A DNA stretch of 64,000 nt from JAOARY01 sp045345765. Lineage in GTDB: Bacteria > Bacillota > Clostridia > Peptostreptococcales > Peptostreptococcaceae. Shown piece by piece: positions 36,791-46,330 of the stretch. The stretch's first letter is position 1. Every line of letters begins with the position of its first letter. The position numbers were made by a program, and so were the translations under genes. The notes under the pieces were generated by a model. The model made no database searches. It was not told the origin of the DNA and saw only the letters and a program-made list of their open reading frames with translations. The DNA lies in contig CP148265.1 of assembly GCA_045345765.1 (NCBI GenBank), positions 1,178,001 to 1,242,000 of the forward strand. Reading direction: 5' to 3'.

Positions 36791-38086
36791 TTACATTCTT
36801 ATCTCTTTTATTTGATTAATGCTATATTTTTTCATCTTATTATACAAGGTATTTCTACTTATACCTAACAACTTAGATGCCTTTGTTACATTTAGATCTG
36901 ATACATTAAGCGCTTTTATTATTGCTCTTTTTTCTAACTCCTTTAAATTCAAGGTATCCAAAGTCTCACTAGCATCAACCAACTTTAATTCATTACAGCT
37001 TTTATTTAAATTACTCATTTCACCTAAGCTATATGAATTACAATCATCACAACCACAACTATTAATACTTTCCTTTATATCAAAAGACGAAAACAGCACC
37101 TTATCAATACTTTCTTCCTTTGCCTTATGGATATTTATTTTATCATTAGTTGAAGTTAATATCTTATTATTTCTTTGATCAAAATCCTTAATATCTATGT
37201 TTGAATCAATACTAAACATTTTATTAAGCACCTTTATTTCATTACCCAAATTATCTACAGTCATACAGGTACATTCATCAAAATTTATTTCAAAAGTAGT
37301 TTTTCCTTTTAGATTAACTATATTTTCAACACAATTTTCTAACTCTCTTACATTCCCAGGCCAACAATAAGCTATCATTTTTTGATACAGCATTGGCGAA
37401 ATATAAGGTATTTCCTTTTTTAATTTTTTACTTTTCTTCTTAAGAAAATAATCTATTAATAAAGGAACATCTCCTATTCTTGATTTTAGAGGTGGTACTT
37501 TTATTGGTATTACACTTATTCTATAATACAAATCTTCTCTAAAATTACCTAATTTGATTTCATCCTTTAAATTTCTGTTGGTTGCACAGATTACCCTTAT
37601 ATCTAATTTGATATTTTCCTTTCCTCCAACCCTAGTTATATAGCCTTCTTGCAAAACTCTAAGTAGATTTACTTGCATATTAAGTGGCATCTCACCTATC
37701 TCATCCAAAAATATTGTGCCTTCATTTGCAAGTTCAAACTTTCCCTTAAATCCACCTTTTTTTGCACCAGTAAAAGAACCTTCCTCATAACCAAACAATT
37801 CACTTTCTATCAAATTTTTTGGAATCGCACCACAATTAACAGCTATAAAAGGTTTATCTTTTCTTTTGCTTTCATTATGTATTGCTTGTGCCAATAATTC
37901 CTTACCACTTCCACTTTCACCTGTTACAAGTATTGTTGATGGGCTATTTGCAATCTCTTTGCTTGCTTTTATCAAATTATCCATCTGCGTACTTTTATAT
38001 ATAATATCATCAAAACTATATATAGCTTTTGATTCTAAATAATTATTAAAACTCTCAACCTTAGTATTACAATCATTATTAAACAT
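36791..38086 (-). CDS. Sigma-54-dependent transcriptional activator
   Basis: This 431-residue AAA+ activator starts almost directly at its ATPase domain: Walker A GESGSGKELL (about residues 56-65), sigma-54 contact loop EEGSFTGAKKGG (GAFTGA variant), Walker B GTIFLDEIGEMP, and R-finger region YCWPGNVRELENCV. A Fis-type HTH ends the protein (ATKASKLLGISRNTLYNKM). There is no PAS, GAF or receiver domain. Between ATPase and HTH lies an extra ~110 residues with SINSCGCDDCNSYS. It is divergent from the transporter/oxidoreductase genes, whose promoter is of the -24/-12 type. Confidence 0.93.
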   Translation of the reverse strand: MFNNDCNTKVESFNNYLESKAIYSFDDIIYKSTQMDNLIKASKEIANSPSTILVTGESGSGKELLAQAIHNESKRKDKPFIAVNCGAIPKNLIESELFGYEEGSFTGAKKGGFKGKFELANEGTIFLDEIGEMPLNMQVNLLRVLQEGYITRVGGKENIKLDIRVICATNRNLKDEIKLGNFREDLYYRISVIPIKVPPLKSRIGDVPLLIDYFLKKKSKKLKKEIPYISPMLYQKMIAYCWPGNVRELENCVENIVNLKGKTTFEINFDECTCMTVDNLGNEIKVLNKMFSIDSNIDIKDFDQRNNKILTSTNDKINIHKAKEESIDKVLFSSFDIKESINSCGCDDCNSYSLGEMSNLNKSCNELKLVDASETLDTLNLKELEKRAIIKALNVSDLNVTKASKLLGISRNTLYNKMKKYSINQIKEIRM

Positions 38087-38196
38087 TATTACTCCTCAAA
38101 AAACACATAAAAAATAAAGATACTCAAATTATCACTTAGAAAAATATTATAAACTTTATTCGTTATAAAAACAAGCACATCTGCTCAACTTTAGGA

Positions 38197-38254
38197 CAGT
38201 AGTCTTATTAATTTACATAAAAATTATATTTTTTGTCTTGTTTTTTAACTACTG
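38197..38254. promoter_or_regulatory. Candidate upstream activator sites
   Basis: CAGTAGT (38197-38203) and its reverse complement ACTACTG (38248-38254) lie about 60-120 bp upstream of the -24/-12 promoter. This is where a sigma-54 activator would bind. Confidence 0.35.
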
Positions 38255-38312
38255 ATTTTTTTGTTTTTTATATAAAAAATTTTAAACAGTTACAATTACT
38301 CATTTTTGTTTT

Positions 38313-38330
38313 TTGGCACAGCAAATGCTT
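38313..38330 (+). promoter_or_regulatory. Sigma-54 (-24/-12) promoter
   Basis: TTGGCACAGCAAATGCTT has GG (38315-38316) and GC (38327-38328) separated by exactly 10 bases, as required for sigma-54. Transcription should start near 38340, about 90 bp before the transporter gene. Confidence 0.85.
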
Positions 38331-38431
38331 AATAAAGTATGTGAAGTACTTAACAAATTTTATTTTATTCTTAGAAGTACTCACTATGTTAACTATATTG
38401 TTTTTTTAAAAAGTAAAAAAAGGAGTTTTAT

Positions 38432-39406
38432 ATGTCTAATAACAATTTTAAAAAAGGATTATTATTTGGTATTCTAGTTGGTCTTGCTTGGGGACTAGAT
38501 ACTGTACTTATGGGTAAATTAGGTGGACTTTCGTTATTCAAAGAAGCTAAGTCAACACCTTTAGTTCAAGCATTTTTTCATGATGGATTTTGCTTTATTT
38601 GGTTAGCTTTAATTTTAGCTTTAACAAAAAGTTTAAAGCCACTATTTAAACTTATGAAAAGTAAAAAAGGTAAAGTTACTATAATGGCAGCACTTGTTGG
38701 TGCACCTCTTGGTATGAGTGGATATTTACTTGGTGTAAAGTACGCATCTGCACCTTATGCATCTAGTATTTCTGTTATCTATCCTGGTATTGGAGCTTTA
38801 CTTTCTTATTTTATACTTAAAGAAAAATTATCTTTTAGAGCTGTTGTTGGAATCGCATTAAGTATTATTGGTTCTGCGATGCTTGGTTATTCAAAGGTTG
38901 ATTTAAATTTATATCCTCAATTTTACTTAGGAATCGGATTTTCTCTTTTAGCTGTATTTGGTTGGGCTTTGGAAGGTGTAATCATTGGTTTTGCTATGAA
39001 AAAAATCAAAACTAAAGAAGATGATGAATCTATAAAACCAATACACTATCTAAGTTTAAGATATCTTACATCATTTGTAGTTTACGGATTTATTGTTCTT
39101 CCTCTAGTTAAGGGTTATCCTCTTGCAATAGAAGTTATAAAGTCAGGAACATTTGTATATCTTGCAGGAATTGCAACATTAGGTGTTACTACTTATTTAT
39201 CTTGGTACAAAGCTGTTGATCTAATTGGAGCAGCAATGGGTACTGCGCTTAATTCTACAGCTGCATTTTGGGCGGTTGTATTTAGTGGACTTTTTGGAAT
39301 GAAAATAACTTTCTATTTAGCATTTTGGTGTATGGTAATAGTTTTAGGAGTTATGATTTTTGCAATAGATCCTAAGGAATTTAAAAAAAATAAACAAACA
39401 GCTTAA
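38432..39406 (+). CDS. DMT/EamA-family transporter
   Basis: This 324-residue protein has ten TM helices in two EamA-like repeats. The first is ILVGLAWGLDTVLMG through LGVKYASAPYASSISVIYPG and LLSYFILKEKLS; the second is LLAVFGWALEGVIIG through AVDLIGAAMGTALNSTAAFW. RBS AAAGGAG precedes the ATG. It is controlled by a sigma-54 promoter and divergent from the activator gene. It likely moves a metabolite used or made by the downstream oxidoreductase. Direction and substrate are unknown. Confidence 0.88.
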   Translation: MSNNNFKKGLLFGILVGLAWGLDTVLMGKLGGLSLFKEAKSTPLVQAFFHDGFCFIWLALILALTKSLKPLFKLMKSKKGKVTIMAALVGAPLGMSGYLLGVKYASAPYASSISVIYPGIGALLSYFILKEKLSFRAVVGIALSIIGSAMLGYSKVDLNLYPQFYLGIGFSLLAVFGWALEGVIIGFAMKKIKTKEDDESIKPIHYLSLRYLTSFVVYGFIVLPLVKGYPLAIEVIKSGTFVYLAGIATLGVTTYLSWYKAVDLIGAAMGTALNSTAAFWAVVFSGLFGMKITFYLAFWCMVIVLGVMIFAIDPKEFKKNKQTA

Positions 39407-39595
39407 TAATAAATTATTAAAAACAAAATGTATTAGGGAATTTAAATAAATTTAATAAAAATAAAAAATATAATAATTGATAAAAAAAATAAATTTAATA
39501 AATTAATAAAAATAAATGACATAACAAAATTAGTCTTAGTAAAAATTAGATAAAAAATTTTAAATGTATATTAGTGTTTTATAAAGGTGGTTAAT

Positions 39596-42169
39596 ATGTT
39601 AAATAACGATATAAAAAATAAAATGAATTATGTAATAGATAATTGTATGGGTGAATCTATGGCTTATTGTTCTTCTTCATGTCCTATGAAGGCAGACCCA
39701 AAAGAATATATAAGACTTATTGGTGAAGGCAAGGAAGAAGACGCTTTAGAAGTGATAAGAAAAAATTTATTTCTACCAAAAACTTTAGGTAGAATATGCG
39801 CTCATCCATGTGAACAAAATTGTAAGCATAATGAACAAGAAAGTCCAATGTCTATCGCTGGACTTAAAAGATATGTGGCTGATAATTATGATGATTCTAG
39901 CAAATGGAATCTAACAACTAAGAAAAAACAAAATAAAAAAGTTGCTATAATCGGTAGTGGCCCTTCAGGTGCTCAAGCAGCATTAGACCTTATAAAAGAA
40001 GGGTTTGAAGTTAGCATATACGAAAAGTTAAATCATGTTGGTGGTATGTTAAGAGTTGGTATTCCTGAATATAGATTGCCTAGAGATGTTATAGATAGCG
40101 AATATTCTTATTTAGAAAAATTAGGTGTTAAATTTAATTTAGGTATCGAAATTGGTAAAGATATTTCTTTTGATGAGATTCTTAATGCTTATGATAGTGT
40201 TGTTGTAGCTGTTGGTAAATCTTTAGGTAGAATAGATAAATCACTTAAACATCATGAAAATAAAGATATCTATAGTGCGGCTGGATTTTTAAAAGAGGTA
40301 TCTTTAAAGAATCTTAATGAAATAAATGGTGATGTATTGGTTATAGGTGGTGGAGATGTTGCAATGGACTGTGCTAGAACATCTTTAAGACTTAAAAATT
40401 CTAAAAATATTAATCTAATATCATTAGAAAATTCATTAGATAAATTACCAGCATCAGAGCATGAAATTAAATCAGCCTTAGAAGAAGGCGTAAATATAGT
40501 AAATGGATACGGTATTAAAGAAATCATCTTAGATGATAATAAAAATATCAAAGAAGTTATATTAAAAAAATGTCTATCAATGTTTGATGAAAATAATAAT
40601 TTCAACTTAGTATTTGATGAATCTGATACTAAAACTATTAAAGCTAATGCCATAATCTTCGCTATTGGACAAGTTGTAGATAATTCTTTTGACAAATCTA
40701 ATGTATTAGAAACTAATAGAAATTCTACATTTAGCTGTGATAATCTTACTATGCAATCTACTTCAAATGAAAAAGTATTCATAGCTGGAGATGCAAGTAA
40801 TAATTCTGTTATAGTTGTTCAAGCAATGGCAGTAGGTAGACGCGCTGCTAAATCAGTTATAAGATTTTTGGCAGATAAAGATTTAAAAGAAGGTAGAAAA
40901 TTAGAAGATGAATTTTCTTTTGAAACTAATTTAAAGACTGAAGTTGATTGGGATAATATAAAAAAAGTAAAGAGAGTATCTATAAATGAATTAGCAGTTG
41001 AAAAGAGAATAAATAATTTCGATGAAGTTAGTCTTGGTTTTACTAAAGAAGAAGCAAGAACGGAAGCGTCAAGATGTCTTTCGTGTGAATGTAGACTTTG
41101 TATGAAGGAATGTTTGATGCTAAGTGAATTTACCACTTCACCAAAAGCATTATTTGAAAAATTCATAAATGATGATTTTGATAATATTAATCCTCTAATT
41201 CCTTATTCTTGTAATCAATGTAATCAATGCACAATAAAATGTCCTAATGATTTGGAACCAAGAGTTATATTTGATGAATTTAGAAAAACTTATGCTACAA
41301 ATAATAATGGTCATTCTCCACTTGAAGGTCATAAGGATTTGGATGAAGCTATTAGAATTGACTGTTCTAAAGATAAGAGCACATTCATAGAAACTAAAGG
41401 AAATAATCAAAAAAGATATGTATTGATTCCAGGTTGTACTGTACCAAATTATAACCCAAATCATGTAATAGATAGTTTAAACCATCTAAATGAAGTGTTT
41501 GATAATGAGGTTGGAGCAGTTCTTCAATGTTGTGCAAAACCAACATTAATGCTTGGTGAGGAAGATAAGTTCAAAGAAAGATTCAAATTAGTTCAAGATG
41601 CTATAGATAAGACTAATGCAACAACTATAGTAACTCTTTGTCCTTCTTGTTTCTTAACTTATGAAAAATATGCTAAGCAAGAAGTTATATCTTATTGGGA
41701 TTTGATAAGAGAAATTGGTGTTCCTAAAACTCAAAAAGATATAGGAAAAGATAGTGATGTTGTATTTAATATTCATGATTCTTGTCCAACTAGACATGTA
41801 TCTTCTCATCATGAAAATGTTAGATATATACTTGATGAACTAGGATATAAGTATGAGGAAATGGATAATATCAAAGAAAATACTAGATGCTGTGGTGTTG
41901 GTGGTATGTCAGGTTGTGTTAATCCATCATTGCAAACAAAGGTATTAGATAGAAGAATTAATGACGCTAATAAAGAAAGTATAATATCTTATTGTGGTTC
42001 TTGTAGAGCTTCTATGGAAACTGGCGGTCTTGATTCTTTACACATCTTAGACCTTATTCATGGAAAAACATATACAAAGGATGATATGGATAAAGAAAGA
42101 GGAGTTAATATTGATGCATCCAAAAATAGAATGCTTACAAAAGAACTTCTTGATAAATATAAAAAATAA
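39596..42169 (+). CDS. Multidomain flavin/Fe-S oxidoreductase (GltD-like plus CCG/HdrB-like)
   Basis: The ATG at 39596 after AAAGGTGG gives 857 residues. The order is as follows. An N-terminal Fe-S helical domain (SSCPMKADPKEYI, GRICAHPCEQNCKH) resembles glutamate synthase small subunit and dihydropyrimidine dehydrogenase. FAD and NAD(P) Rossmann domains have VAIIGSGPSGAQAALDL (about 120-136), VIGGGDVAMDCART (about 246) and FIAGDASNNSVIVVQAM. A two-cluster ferredoxin-like region has CLSCECRLCMKEC and CNQCNQCTIKCP (about 495-555). Two CCG domains follow (CCAKPT about 644, CCGVGG about 764, CGSC about 803), as in HdrB and GlpC. It could couple NAD(P)H to a thiol or quinone-type acceptor; the substrate is unknown. 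Confidence 0.85.
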   Translation: MLNNDIKNKMNYVIDNCMGESMAYCSSSCPMKADPKEYIRLIGEGKEEDALEVIRKNLFLPKTLGRICAHPCEQNCKHNEQESPMSIAGLKRYVADNYDDSSKWNLTTKKKQNKKVAIIGSGPSGAQAALDLIKEGFEVSIYEKLNHVGGMLRVGIPEYRLPRDVIDSEYSYLEKLGVKFNLGIEIGKDISFDEILNAYDSVVVAVGKSLGRIDKSLKHHENKDIYSAAGFLKEVSLKNLNEINGDVLVIGGGDVAMDCARTSLRLKNSKNINLISLENSLDKLPASEHEIKSALEEGVNIVNGYGIKEIILDDNKNIKEVILKKCLSMFDENNNFNLVFDESDTKTIKANAIIFAIGQVVDNSFDKSNVLETNRNSTFSCDNLTMQSTSNEKVFIAGDASNNSVIVVQAMAVGRRAAKSVIRFLADKDLKEGRKLEDEFSFETNLKTEVDWDNIKKVKRVSINELAVEKRINNFDEVSLGFTKEEARTEASRCLSCECRLCMKECLMLSEFTTSPKALFEKFINDDFDNINPLIPYSCNQCNQCTIKCPNDLEPRVIFDEFRKTYATNNNGHSPLEGHKDLDEAIRIDCSKDKSTFIETKGNNQKRYVLIPGCTVPNYNPNHVIDSLNHLNEVFDNEVGAVLQCCAKPTLMLGEEDKFKERFKLVQDAIDKTNATTIVTLCPSCFLTYEKYAKQEVISYWDLIREIGVPKTQKDIGKDSDVVFNIHDSCPTRHVSSHHENVRYILDELGYKYEEMDNIKENTRCCGVGGMSGCVNPSLQTKVLDRRINDANKESIISYCGSCRASMETGGLDSLHILDLIHGKTYTKDDMDKERGVNIDASKNRMLTKELLDKYKK

Positions 42170-42220
42170 ATATTTTTATTAGATAAAATCAATTTATAAA
42201 ATACATTTATCAAATATATA

Positions 42221-42283
42221 AAAAGATGTTGTAAAAAGAAAAATTATAATCTATATAATTAAATCTTTTTTGCAACATCTTTT
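42221..42283. terminator. Bidirectional terminator
   Basis: AAAAGATGTTG (42221-42231) pairs with CAACATCTTTT (42273-42283), with an additional weak inner hairpin. It separates convergent genes. Confidence 0.8.
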
Positions 42284-42287
42284 TATA

Positions 42288-42863
42288 TTAATTTTTAATT
42301 TCATTATTTTCTTTATCGTACATTTTTATTTCATAAGAATTTATTTCCTCATCTAATATTTCAAATACATATCTTCTTGAAGAACTTGACTGTATTATTT
42401 CTAAATCAATCTCTTCATCTTTATTCGAATCATTCTTATGTATCAAAGCCTTTAGAGTAGATACATTATCATTTTTTAATTCACCTTTTAAAATATATAG
42501 ATTCTTATGTCCAACACTTTTCATTTTACTATAATATATATAGTGACTTGATCCACTCATATAATTTATATAAAAATGTTTTAATTCCTTAGCGACCCAA
42601 ATATTCATAATTTGTTTAGCATTCAAAACTCCAAATCCAAGGGTTTTTGGATTTACATACTTCTCATAAATTACTATTTTTTCATCTTCAAAATCTTGTG
42701 TTTTCAAAATAGCAAAATCATTATTATTGTGTTCACTTATTATTTTTTTAGTCACTGTTTCAAAAGATTTTCCAACATGAATATTTATTTTATTAATAAT
42801 TATATTGGAAAACAAAATAATTATAGCTATTACTAAAAAAATTATATTTAGTTTTCTTCCCAT
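42288..42863 (-). CDS. Membrane-anchored extracytoplasmic protein, unknown
   Basis: This 191-residue protein has one N-terminal TM or uncleaved signal (about residues 5-25), followed by a polar domain rich in Lys and Asn. No motif recognised. The ribosome site is weak (GGAG at 12-base spacing). It appears to be monocistronic. Confidence 0.55.
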   Translation of the reverse strand: MGRKLNIIFLVIAIIILFSNIIINKINIHVGKSFETVTKKIISEHNNNDFAILKTQDFEDEKIVIYEKYVNPKTLGFGVLNAKQIMNIWVAKELKHFYINYMSGSSHYIYYSKMKSVGHKNLYILKGELKNDNVSTLKALIHKNDSNKDEEIDLEIIQSSSSRRYVFEILDEEINSYEIKMYDKENNEIKN

Positions 42864-42950
42864 CTGTCTTTATAACTCCAATCTGAAATTTCTTCTTTAT
42901 TATATATATAATTTACTTGTGCAATTTATATATATTTTTTTGTTCTAATT

Positions 42951-43760
42951 TTATTTAATTTCACTCTTTAAGAACCACTCTTTTGCAAAATTTACCGCCT
43001 GTCTTTGTTTAAATAACTTTGTATTTGCATTACCAACATAAGCTTCATTAATCTTATATTCTTTTTCAAAATCATTTCCAATATCATTAAATATATCTTC
43101 ATCCATCTCTATTTCTTCAAATTCAACCCAAGCCCTTTTTCCATCTATCATTATTGGTGCACCATCTTTATATATTTCGTTATTAACTTTATAATACTCT
43201 GATAAATGAAAAGATGTATTACTTGTATAATCTACTCCTATTAATAGTACATGACCATCTAATTTATAGATTTTTTCAAGTGGTGAATTTTCTCCTAATG
43301 CGTAATTTAAAGGTTGATTCTTTAGAATATAATCTCTATCTTTTCCCCAAGCAGCAAAAGAAACTTGCGGATGAGAACTTCTTTTTACTTCTGGATAATT
43401 TCTAAACACTTCACAAACAACTCCAACACCTATGCTTGGTGTTATTTCTTCTTCATATGCTGGCATATTATCTCTAATTGATTCCCACCATTCTTTTGGT
43501 ACAGGTGGATTACCCCAATATTTTGGATCTGAATAATTTGAAGATTGAGTTGGCATTATTATGTTTCCTGACATTGTTACAACATCCATCAATGCTTGTA
43601 TTACTGATACAGCACCACCACAAACCCAACCTAAAGAACTTAGCGATGAATGTACGATTATCGTCATTCCTTCTTTTAGTCCAAGATTTTTCAAATCTTT
43701 TTTTATACTTTCTACTGTTTGTAATGAATTAACTCCTTTTATTACTTGTGATTCGCCCAT
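42951..43760 (-). CDS. AAC(3)-family aminoglycoside N-acetyltransferase-like enzyme
   Basis: This 269-residue protein matches the Antibiotic_NAT fold. Motifs are MTIIVHSSLSSLGWVCGGA, GNIIMPTQSSNYSDPKYW, the family hallmark VKRSSHPQVSFAAWG, and LLIGVDYTSNTSFHLSEYY with its catalytic His region. RBS AGGGGG precedes the ATG. Chromosomal members in Firmicutes (YokD-like) may not confer resistance, so the activity on aminoglycosides is unproven. Confidence 0.88.
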   Translation of the reverse strand: MGESQVIKGVNSLQTVESIKKDLKNLGLKEGMTIIVHSSLSSLGWVCGGAVSVIQALMDVVTMSGNIIMPTQSSNYSDPKYWGNPPVPKEWWESIRDNMPAYEEEITPSIGVGVVCEVFRNYPEVKRSSHPQVSFAAWGKDRDYILKNQPLNYALGENSPLEKIYKLDGHVLLIGVDYTSNTSFHLSEYYKVNNEIYKDGAPIMIDGKRAWVEFEEIEMDEDIFNDIGNDFEKEYKINEAYVGNANTKLFKQRQAVNFAKEWFLKSEIK

Positions 43761-43840
43761 ATATACCCCCTTATATTTGAACTTAATCTTATTTTATCAA
43801 AAAAAGTTAATTTTATCTAATATATTATTGATAAATAAAA

Positions 43841-43963
43841 ATAAGACTGTAATAATTTAGCCATTATATTAAGAATATTTTAAAGCAATATGCTTTGTAA
43901 TTCCAATAAGTATATTACTTTAAAATATTCTTAATTATTAGCCTGTTTATCACAGCCTTATCT
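43841..43963. repeat. Long nested hairpin
   Basis: A perfect 17-bp stem (43869-43885 with 43918-43934) lies inside an outer stem AAGACTGT/ACAGCCTT. It lies in the gap between the AAC(3) promoter and flagellin terminator regions. Confidence 0.6.
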
Positions 43964-44011
43964 CTATATAATTTAAATTTTTAATTCTCTTTTGAATTAC
44001 AATAAAATACA

Positions 44012-44113
44012 AAAAAAGAGCTATAACATAAAAAAATCACTATAATATGCTATGATTTTGATTTAATCTACACATAGTATTATAGCGATTTTATTAATAT
44101 GATAACTCTTTAA
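44012..44113. repeat. Long nested hairpin downstream of flagellin
   Basis: The outer arms AAAGAGCTAT.../...GATAACTCTTT enclose an inner stem (44036-44054 with 44073-44089, two-base bulge). It probably terminates the flagellin gene. The inner arm is similar to 17375-17423. Confidence 0.6.
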
Positions 44114-44172
44114 TTTGATTTATTATATACATTTGAAATATAATTCTAAAATCCCATTTAGATATTATTTTG

Positions 44173-44997
44173 TTATAAACTCGATAACAGCGCTCTAACT
44201 CTATCTTGTTCCATCTTCATAAACTGAGCCATAACAGCCTGTGATGCTTGTAAAATTATTTGATTCTTTGTAAATTCCATCATAGCTTTTGCCATATCTG
44301 TATCTGTTATTCTACTCATTGAAGCAGTTAAATTCATCTCATAATTAGATAGATTATTTAATGTGTGTTCCAATCTATTTTGTTTTGCACCCAAAGAAGA
44401 TCTTTGTAGTGATACAAAATCAACTGCATCTTGTACCTTTGAAATCGCATCCTGCGCATTCACTTGTGTTGATATATCAACTGTATCCAAATTCAAAGAT
44501 GTAATATCAACATTATTAATCTTAATCTCTAAATTATTACCTGAATTTGCTCCAGTTTGAATGTGAATACCATTAGCTTGTTGACTTCCATCAATTAATT
44601 TCTTGGTATTAAACTCTGTATTTGAAACAATATCCGTTATTCCTTTTTTTAATTCCTCAAATTCAAGATTCAAATTAGCCCTATCATCATCTGTATATGT
44701 TCCATTAGCAGATTCAACAGCAATTTCATTCATCCTTTGTAACATACTATGAATCTCATTCATTGCACCTTCTGCTGTTTGTATTAATGAAATTCCATCT
44801 TGAACATTTCTTTGCGCCATTCTTAGACCCCTTATCTGAGCCTCCATTTTTTTTGAAATTGAAAGTCCAGCTGGATCATCAGCCGCAGAATTGATACGTC
44901 TTCCACTGCTAAGCCTTGCTATCAAAATTGAATTTCTATTGGTTAAATTGTTGATATTATTAACCATACTAAGTCCCATAGAATAAAATCCTATCAT
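44173..44997 (-). CDS. Flagellin
   Basis: The ATG at 44997 after AAAGGGTG gives 274 residues. D0/D1 signatures are present at both ends: SSGRRINSAADDPAGLSIS, RGLRMAQRNVQDGISLIQTAEGAM and, at the C-terminus, ASMSRITDTDMAKAMMEFT and ILQASQAVMAQ. The variable central domain is almost absent, so this is a minimal flagellin. The N-terminus (MIGFYSMGLSMVNNINNL) is extended relative to the usual MxINxN start. No other flagellar genes are near. It would form the filament after export. Confidence 0.95.
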   Translation of the reverse strand: MIGFYSMGLSMVNNINNLTNRNSILIARLSSGRRINSAADDPAGLSISKKMEAQIRGLRMAQRNVQDGISLIQTAEGAMNEIHSMLQRMNEIAVESANGTYTDDDRANLNLEFEELKKGITDIVSNTEFNTKKLIDGSQQANGIHIQTGANSGNNLEIKINNVDITSLNLDTVDISTQVNAQDAISKVQDAVDFVSLQRSSLGAKQNRLEHTLNNLSNYEMNLTASMSRITDTDMAKAMMEFTKNQIILQASQAVMAQFMKMEQDRVRALLSSL

Positions 44998-45217
44998 AGC
45001 TTTCACCCTTTTTTTATGTTATTCAAAATTTTTATCCATAAAAACTTAGCTTAGTTTAATTAATATAAGTTTATATATAATCTATATGATCTCTTTTTTA
45101 TTTATATTTATATTTCCATTATACCCTAATTCTGATTATTTTAAAGTATATTTTTGTGTTATATACTAATTTTTATAAATAATTTTTATTTTATAGTTGT
45201 TTTTCATTCGGATTAAT

Positions 45218-45731
45218 TTAATGTAATATTTCATTTTTTTTAGTTAAATTTCTATAGTTCAATCCTGTTCCTGTAAAAAACTTTCTAAGTACATCTTTTA
45301 ATTCTGTATCTATTTGTTTATCGAACACTAAAGCTTTTGTTTCCTTTCTTATCATATTTTCTTCTGAGTATGCAGCTACCATTTCTTTTAATAGATTATC
45401 TTTTTCATCTAATTTTTTCTCAAGAGTTTTGTTTATATTAATAAACAAATATATAATACCTATAACTGAAATTCCTAAAATAGAATATAACAAATTTTTT
45501 ATATCTTTTATTTCTCCTTTTATTTATCAATATAATTTCTTCATTTGATTGTATTAAATCACTATTTTCTTGTACTTTTTTCTTTGTATTTTCTATCTTC
45601 TCATTAACAAACTTATCTACAATCTCAATCCTTTCATTTAACACTTCCTTACTTACCTCATCTGCAAAAGATATTACATTTAAATTTGTTATTATAATAG
45701 CTACTATAAATATATATTTTACTTTACTCAC
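45218..45731 (-). pseudogene. Frameshifted membrane/coiled-coil protein gene
   Basis: Two overlapping reading frames (45438-45731 and 45218-45493) look like one gene. The first has a signal peptide and a coiled coil up to IQSNEEIILINK, then turns into the aberrant tail RRNKRYKKF. In the next frame the sequence continues as GEIKDIKNLLYSILGISVIG with a TM helix and a charged cytosolic tail. The switch is at the AAAAGG near 45522. The second frame has only a TTG far from the AAGGAG. A single-base indel or programmed frameshift explains this. Start GTG 45731 follows AGGTGGAG. Function unknown. Confidence 0.6.
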
Positions 45732-45753
45732 AATACTCCACCTAATTTATAAT

Positions 45754-46296
45754 TTATTTGTATAATTTAATATATTTGAAACTAAGATTATCACAAAGCC
45801 AAACATCATCCTTTTCCTTATAAAAATCAATGCCATCTTCATAAGCTCTTTTAGCTTCTATTTTTAATATAACAGGTCTATCATCTCTTCTTTTTCCAAC
45901 CATTAAAGCTGTGTCTATATCTTTAGACAAATGAACATATTGTCTATTTTTAGGTATCAGACCTTTTTGTTTTATTGAGTCCAAGAATCTTCTTGCTGTA
46001 CCGTGATATAGATACATTGGTGGTATAGATTTTTCTTTTTTTATTTTTTTATCTATCGAATGTCCATACAATGCTCTTATTTTTTTATTATTGATTTCAA
46101 ATCTCATTTTATTGGAACTACTAATCATATTTTGTATATCTATAAGTTCCAAATCATTAAATCTTCTATCCGCTCTTAAAACATTCATCAAATAATCCAA
46201 ATTAGTCCAACCATTTATATCTAATTTTATATTGAACTTCTTGGGATTATGTCTTAATATATAAGACATAAATTTACTCAAATCTTTATAATTCAT
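45754..46296 (-). CDS. kptA: RNA 2'-phosphotransferase (Tpt1/KptA family)
   Basis: KptA removes a 2'-phosphate from RNA using NAD+. This 180-residue protein has the family motifs: KFMSYILRHNPKKFNI with the RNA-binding winged helix, IRALYGHS, the NAD-binding LYHGTARRFLDSIKQKGL, and YVHLSKDIDTAL. The length is normal. RBS AGGGGTG precedes the ATG. The bacterial biological substrate is unclear because these organisms lack the fungal tRNA splicing route. Confidence 0.93.
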   Translation of the reverse strand: MNYKDLSKFMSYILRHNPKKFNIKLDINGWTNLDYLMNVLRADRRFNDLELIDIQNMISSSNKMRFEINNKKIRALYGHSIDKKIKKEKSIPPMYLYHGTARRFLDSIKQKGLIPKNRQYVHLSKDIDTALMVGKRRDDRPVILKIEAKRAYEDGIDFYKEKDDVWLCDNLSFKYIKLYK

Positions 46297-46330
46297 AACA
46301 TCACACCCCTCATAGTATATGAACCCTCAC

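Noticed and set aside
45007..45170. SigD promoter upstream of flagellin
   Set aside because: A TAAA-N14 box is present but the -10 reads GGTATAAT, too far from GCCGATAT and closer to a SigA TATAAT box.
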